A stretch of DNA of 9,184 nt from Rickettsiales bacterium (GTDB lineage Bacteria; Pseudomonadota; Alphaproteobacteria; Rickettsiales; JANQQO01): assembly GCA_028289305.1 (NCBI GenBank), contig JANQQO010000212.1, positions 1 through 9,184 of the forward strand. Direction: 5' to 3'. The position numbers and the translations under genes were made by a program. The first letter of the stretch is position 1; each line of letters begins with the position of its first letter. Under the pieces are notes generated by a model. The model was not told the origin of the DNA and searched no databases. It was given only the letters and a program-made list of their open reading frames with translations. Positions 6,177 to 9,184 of the stretch are shown here, one piece after another.

Positions 6177-6222
6177 ATCATATTGCGTATAGTATACGAT
6201 ATTTTCCTTAACAAATGGTTAA
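6177..6222. promoter_or_regulatory. Divergent control region with two dyads (AT-rich gene / ccmC)
   Basis: The 104-bp space between the two divergent genes holds CGTATA-G-TATACG (6186-6198) and TTAAC-AAATG-GTTAA (6208-6222). On the minus strand TTGTTA (6214-6209), 17 bp, and TATACG (6191-6186) form a weak promoter for the AT-rich gene whose -10 lies inside the first dyad. On the plus strand TTAACA (6208-6213) and TATAAA (6229-6234) are only 15 bp apart and would leave almost no ccmC leader. Operator function is an inference. Confidence 0.3.
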
Positions 6223-6242
6223 CGGAGCTATAAAAAAGGGGG

Positions 6243-6947
6243 ATGCAATGGCTGATTCCCGGTAGAGTAGCGCGTATAGCGCAAAAAATGCACCCATGGG
6301 TTGCATTTTTGGTGCTGGCATTGTTTGGCGTGGGGCTTTTTTATGCGCTGTTTGACTCTCCGCCTGATTATCAGCAAGGGGAAAGCGTGCGCATTATGTA
6401 TGTGCACGTGCCGGCCGCGTGGATGGCGCTATTTGTTTATGTGTTTATGGCGGGGTGCAGCGCCGGATTTTTGATTTATAAAAACCCGGTCTGCGATGTG
6501 TTGGCACAGGCGAGCGCACCTATTGGCGCGGTGTTTACCTTTATCACGCTGGCAACAGGAATGATTTGGGGTAAGCCAATCTGGGGCGCATGGTGGGTGT
6601 GGGATGCGCGCCTGACCTCAGCGCTGATCCTGTTTTTCTTCTATATTGGCTATATCATGTTGGCAAGTGCGTTCGAAAATGCGGAGCGCGGTGCAAAATC
6701 AGCAGCGGTGCTCGCAATCGTTGGGTGTATTAATGTACCGATTGTAAAATTTTCAGTGGATTGGTGGAATACGCTGCACCAACCGGCTAGCGTGTTTAAA
6801 CTCTCTGGGCCCAGTATTCACCCAGATATGTTGGTGCCGCTACTTATTATGAGTGCGGCGTATATGGCGCTTTTTGGCCTGGTGTTGCTGATGAATTTAC
6901 AGAGCACGCTATGGCAGCGGAAATTGCAGCATCCGCGCCGGCTATAA
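6243..6947 (+). CDS. ccmC: Cytochrome c maturation haem protein CcmC
   Basis: CcmC is an inner-membrane protein that presents haem to the chaperone CcmE in system I cytochrome c biogenesis. The 234-residue product shows about six hydrophobic segments. The tryptophan-rich WWD motif spans about 109-121 (WGKPIWGAWWVWD), followed by ARLTSAL. The two expected periplasmic haem-ligand histidines are His55 (MYVHVPAAWM) and His179 (NTLHQPAS). Length is typical. The start at 6243 has GGGGG immediately before it, an unusually close ribosome site, but the residues before the first membrane helix match the family, so a later start is unlikely. No ccmA, ccmB, ccmD or ccmE is adjacent: the gene stands alone between genes on the opposite strand. 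Dispersed ccm genes are known in some alphaproteobacteria, such as Rickettsia. The assignment is firm. Confidence 0.97.
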   Translation: MQWLIPGRVARIAQKMHPWVAFLVLALFGVGLFYALFDSPPDYQQGESVRIMYVHVPAAWMALFVYVFMAGCSAGFLIYKNPVCDVLAQASAPIGAVFTFITLATGMIWGKPIWGAWWVWDARLTSALILFFFYIGYIMLASAFENAERGAKSAAVLAIVGCINVPIVKFSVDWWNTLHQPASVFKLSGPSIHPDMLVPLLIMSAAYMALFGLVLLMNLQSTLWQRKLQHPRRL

Positions 6948-7847
6948 AACGTGGGATCCCTCAAGCTCTTTTAAGGTATCCACGGCTTTTTCATAAAAAT
7001 CGGGACTCGCTTTGATGGCGCGCTGAATGAATTGCGCGGCAAGGGAATCGTTTTTAGCAAGCCGGGCATACACGGCGAGATTGTTATAGGCTTGATAGTC
7101 AGGGAGGTGTTTGCGTAAAAGGATTTCGGCATTCTCTGTGTTGCCCGCCACGCCGTATATAAGCGAGAGATTGAGCTCGGCACGGCGGCGCTTTGGTGAA
7201 CTTACCTGAAAACGCTGTATCGCCTTTTCCAGCGCATCTACCGCCGCTGGGTAGTTCTTTTCCAGCGCTAATGTGAGGCCGATATTGTTGAGGACGACGG
7301 GGCTATCTTCTGCGACCTGCAGGGCGGAGGTGAAATATTCCCGAGCCTGGGTAGTATCCCCTTGTAATGCATAGACAATACCCAGCGCGTTAATCGATTG
7401 CCAGCGTAACGCATCTCTTTCCAACACTTTTAGAAAATCATTGGTGGCACTGGAAAGATCTCCTTGGTACAGATAGGCGATTGCGCGCTTTTCCCGCACG
7501 ATGACGTTATCTGGGTTGAGGAATAGGAGTTTTTCATAGGCCTCCTGCGCGGACGCATAATCCCCCTGCCCTACCTGCGCCTCAGCACGCTGCGAGAGAT
7601 AGATGCGGTTCAGCGGATCATCTTTTAGTAATGTATTGTAGAGCGTTTCTGCTTCGGCGAAGTGCTTTTCTTGCAGCGCTGCTTGTGCTTTTTGCTCAGT
7701 TTCATGGCGCGTTAGAGAGAAAGAGGATGTGTGACGCGGAGAAGCATCAAGCGCCTTGGCGATAGGCAGTTTCTCTAGCTGTTCACAGGCGGAGAGCAGC
7801 AGCGTAACGCTGATAATAGCTGGGATATAGGTGCCTATGCGCGGCAT
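6942..7847 (-). CDS. TPR-repeat lipoprotein, TadD-like
   Basis: The 301-residue product has a lipoprotein signal: a hydrophobic stretch ending in lipobox LLSAC, with Cys21 as the lipidated residue. Glu follows it rather than Asp, so outer-membrane sorting is expected by the E. coli rule. The remainder is tetratricopeptide repeats, roughly six or seven between 51 and 285, with typical A..LY/G-Y-A patterns such as DYASAQEAYEKLLFLNPDN (96-114). TPRs are protein-docking scaffolds. The pattern resembles TadD of Flp/Tad pilus systems or generic assembly lipoproteins, but no tad gene is present, so I do not name it. ATG 7847 has GGAGG 6 nt upstream. It begins 12 nt after the grxC stop on the same strand, so the two are co-transcribed. 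Its 3' end overlaps that of ccmC by 6 bp. Confidence 0.88.
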   Translation of the reverse strand: MPRIGTYIPAIISVTLLLSACEQLEKLPIAKALDASPRHTSSFSLTRHETEQKAQAALQEKHFAEAETLYNTLLKDDPLNRIYLSQRAEAQVGQGDYASAQEAYEKLLFLNPDNVIVREKRAIAYLYQGDLSSATNDFLKVLERDALRWQSINALGIVYALQGDTTQAREYFTSALQVAEDSPVVLNNIGLTLALEKNYPAAVDALEKAIQRFQVSSPKRRRAELNLSLIYGVAGNTENAEILLRKHLPDYQAYNNLAVYARLAKNDSLAAQFIQRAIKASPDFYEKAVDTLKELEGSHVL

Positions 7848-7859
7848 ATGCGGCCTCCA

Positions 7860-8123
7860 TTAGCCTTGGGCGAGTAAAGGATCGAGCTCTCCCTGCCGAT
7901 CGAGCGCGGCCATATCATCAAAACCCCCAACATGGGTGTCATTAATGAATATCTGCGGCACGGTTTGGCGGCCACCGGCTTTTTCCTTCATTTCTTCACG
8001 CAGCGCATCGTCGCTGGTGACATCAATTTCTGTGTAATCTGCAACGCCTTTGCGCTTCAACAGCTCCTTAGCGCGCGTGCAATACGGGCAATAATTCGTC
8101 GTGTAAATTAAGATATCGGCCAT
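7860..8123 (-). CDS. grxC: Glutaredoxin 3
   Basis: This small cytoplasmic dithiol glutaredoxin reduces disulfides and glutathionylated proteins using glutathione. The 87-residue product has the active site CPYC (12-15), the TVP cis-proline motif (54-56) and the glutathione-binding GGFDD (66-70). Length matches E. coli Grx3 closely. The ribosome site AAGGAGG, 8 nt before ATG 8123, is the strongest in the window and suggests high translation. It is first in a two-gene unit with the TPR lipoprotein gene. A good promoter lies about 80 bp upstream. Identification is firm. Confidence 0.97.
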   Translation of the reverse strand: MADILIYTTNYCPYCTRAKELLKRKGVADYTEIDVTSDDALREEMKEKAGGRQTVPQIFINDTHVGGFDDMAALDRQGELDPLLAQG

Positions 8124-8195
8124 GCGATTCTCCTCCTTCTCGCTTCAATTCTCCGCGGCAATATATAGAAATTGGAAAAAGAAGAAAGCCTTAGT

Positions 8196-8224
8196 TTGGC
8201 GTTTTTATATGAGGTAGATTTATT
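8196..8224 (+). promoter_or_regulatory. Possible promoter of tRNA-His, overlapping the grxC promoter
   Basis: TTGGCG (8196-8201, 4 of 6), 17 bp, then TTTATT (8219-8224, 4 of 6) could start transcription near 8232, about 38 nt before the tRNA. It lies on top of the opposite-strand grxC promoter, so the two would compete. The match is weak. Confidence 0.3.
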
Positions 8225-8232
8225 TCTTGCAA
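8204..8232 (-). promoter_or_regulatory. Predicted promoter of grxC and the TPR lipoprotein gene
   Basis: On the minus strand TTGCAA (8232-8227, 4 of 6), a 17-bp spacer and TATAAA (8209-8204, 5 of 6) make a good sigma-70-type promoter. The start would be near 8197, giving a leader of about 74 nt. Confidence 0.6.
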
Positions 8233-8270
8233 AATGAGGGCGGTAGCAGTAGCTTCCGGGCCCATATGTG

Positions 8271-8347
8271 GCGGGTGTAGCTCAGTCGGTTAGAGCGCAA
8301 GATTGTGGATCTTGAGGTCGGGGGTTCAATTCCCCTCACTCGCCCCA
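8271..8347 (+). tRNA. tRNA-His (anticodon GTG)
   Basis: The full cloverleaf is visible. The acceptor GCGGGTG (8271-8277) pairs with CACTCGC (8337-8343) with one G-U. The D arm has AGCTCAGTCGGTTAGAGC, and the anticodon stem CAAGA/TCTTG encloses loop TTGTGGA with anticodon GTG at 8305-8307. The T arm is GGGGGTTCAATTCCCC. C73 (8344) is followed by an encoded CCA (8345-8347). A G at 8270 can supply the extra G-1 that histidine tRNAs need, pairing with C73; both are the identity elements for histidyl-tRNA synthetase. Confidence 0.97.
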
Positions 8348-8379
8348 TTCCTTCTACTCATGCCCTAATACATCAGCGA

Positions 8380-9184
8380 TTAGAGGTATTTGGTACACAC
8401 TACCGTGCTGCCACTGTTTTTATATTCCAGCTCATCGAAATCGATAGACGCCAAGTAGATACCGCGACCATTAGGCGCTGCTGCTCTTAATGGGTCAAGC
8501 TCGATGAACTCCTCCCAATCAAAGCCAGCCCCTTCGTCACTGATGGTGACGCTGATGACTTCTTCATCACGCGCTAGATCTACTGACACTTTTTTCTCGC
8601 TGTTTTCTGGCTTTTTCATGCGATAGGCCATCTCGTTATCCCAGGTGCCATTTACCAGGTGCTCGGATTTTTCTTCAAACGTAAAGCCAAGATTGCCGTG
8701 CTCCACGGCATTGAGCATAAGTTCGGTGAACCCCATCACAACCTTGCGTGGCTCAGGAAAACAGCTCGCTACCACTGGCGCCACATCGCGCGCACCTTGG
8801 GTGGTGCGATAGTGGAACGTACTATTCTGCATACGCCCCATACCCTTTTTAAAGAGCTCAGTTTTCTGAGTAGCACGCTGCACCTCGTCTTCCAGCCCAC
8901 CAATCACATTGGTATTTTCCAGGGCAGACTTCACCACCGCAAGAAGTACGCGCTTTGCATAGGGTTTGGTGAGGTAATAATAGACACCCGCTTTAATGCC
9001 CTCTTCGATTTCGCTTTTTTCTGAGGCAGCGGTTTGCATAATAACCGGTATCCGCTTGAGCTTTGGCTCTTGTTTAAGCCGCTGTAACAGCGCCATGCCA
9101 TCCATAACCGGCATCATTCGATCGAGCACAATAGCGTCGATATCATTATGGCGATGGAGCTCATCCAGCGCCTCTTTACCGTTG
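8380..9184 (-). CDS. Response regulator receiver fused to RsbW-like HATPase, 5' end outside window
   Basis: The visible 267 residues begin partway through a receiver domain. The phosphoacceptor is the Asp of VLDRMMPVMDG (codon 9123-9121), the switch Thr is in VIMQTAAS, and the conserved Lys is in YYLTKPY. After a helical linker comes a GHKL ATPase domain of the anti-sigma (RsbW/SpoIIAB) type. It has an N-box ELMLNAVEHGN, a G1 box SDEGAGFDW and a G2 box GRGIYLA, then a normal C-terminus. There is no histidine-phosphotransfer region, so it is not a typical sensor kinase. Such proteins usually act in partner switching, binding or phosphorylating a regulator in response to phosphorylation of the receiver. 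The missing N-terminus should hold the acidic pair of the receiver, roughly 30-40 residues. The gene converges on tRNA-His. The target is unknown. Confidence 0.88.
   Translation of the reverse strand, partial: NGKEALDELHRHNDIDAIVLDRMMPVMDGMALLQRLKQEPKLKRIPVIMQTAASEKSEIEEGIKAGVYYYLTKPYAKRVLLAVVKSALENTNVIGGLEDEVQRATQKTELFKKGMGRMQNSTFHYRTTQGARDVAPVVASCFPEPRKVVMGFTELMLNAVEHGNLGFTFEEKSEHLVNGTWDNEMAYRMKKPENSEKKVSVDLARDEEVISVTISDEGAGFDWEEFIELDPLRAAAPNGRGIYLASIDFDELEYKNSGSTVVCTKYL

Noticed and set aside
8659..9024. A 121-codon plus-strand frame opposite the receiver-HATPase gene
   Set aside because: It lies wholly antisense to a gene with clear domain motifs and shows none of its own.
1..9184. CRISPR array, transposase, toxin-antitoxin or defence operon
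   Set aside because: No regularly spaced direct repeats and no protein with the corresponding motifs are present on either strand.

Overview
The window looks like chromosomal DNA from an alphaproteobacterium of medium GC content. Three things point there: the ribosomal-protein pair rplM-rpsI followed directly by argC, a RluD-type pseudouridine synthase next to the heat-shock sigma factor gene rpoH, and a ~291-residue RpoH. I could not assign a genus. An apparently intact argC argues against an extremely reduced, amino-acid-scavenging endosymbiont. All assignments come from reading the sequence and recalling family motifs; nothing was searched.

Layout. Positions 1-2115 hold a minus-strand unit: a good sigma-70-type promoter (2088-2115), rplM (L13), rpsI (S9), a strong intrinsic terminator (1062-1105), then argC, which runs off the left edge with only a few residues missing. 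From the same intergenic space an rluD-like gene (2150-3130) reads rightward. Between it and rpoH sits a 273-bp element with matching inverted ends and nested hairpins (3147-3419). It looks like a MITE or structured palindromic repeat and is the most unusual feature here. rpoH (3488-4363) then converges on, and overlaps by 25 bp, a coiled-coil J-domain protein gene (4339-5154, minus).

Upstream of the J-domain gene is a predicted promoter followed by a perfect 16-bp palindrome. Next comes an unrecognised, clearly AT-richer gene (5302-6138, minus). It diverges from a lone ccmC (6243-6947, plus), the cytochrome c maturation haem-handling protein, with no other ccm gene beside it. ccmC overlaps by 6 bp the end of a TPR lipoprotein gene (6942-7847, minus), which is co-transcribed with the glutaredoxin gene grxC (7860-8123, minus). 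A tRNA-His gene (8271-8347, plus) follows. The window ends in a receiver-HATPase fusion (8380-9184, minus, 5' end outside), which resembles partner-switching or anti-sigma regulators.

How they fit together. Most of the window is core housekeeping: translation (L13, S9, 23S rRNA pseudouridylation, tRNA-His), arginine synthesis, cytochrome c maturation and thiol redox. The regulatory theme is stress: RpoH, a J-domain co-chaperone-like protein facing it, and an RsbW-like ATPase fused to a receiver. I found no CRISPR array, no transposase and no obvious defence system. The best candidates for something undescribed are the palindromic element and the AT-rich orphan gene.
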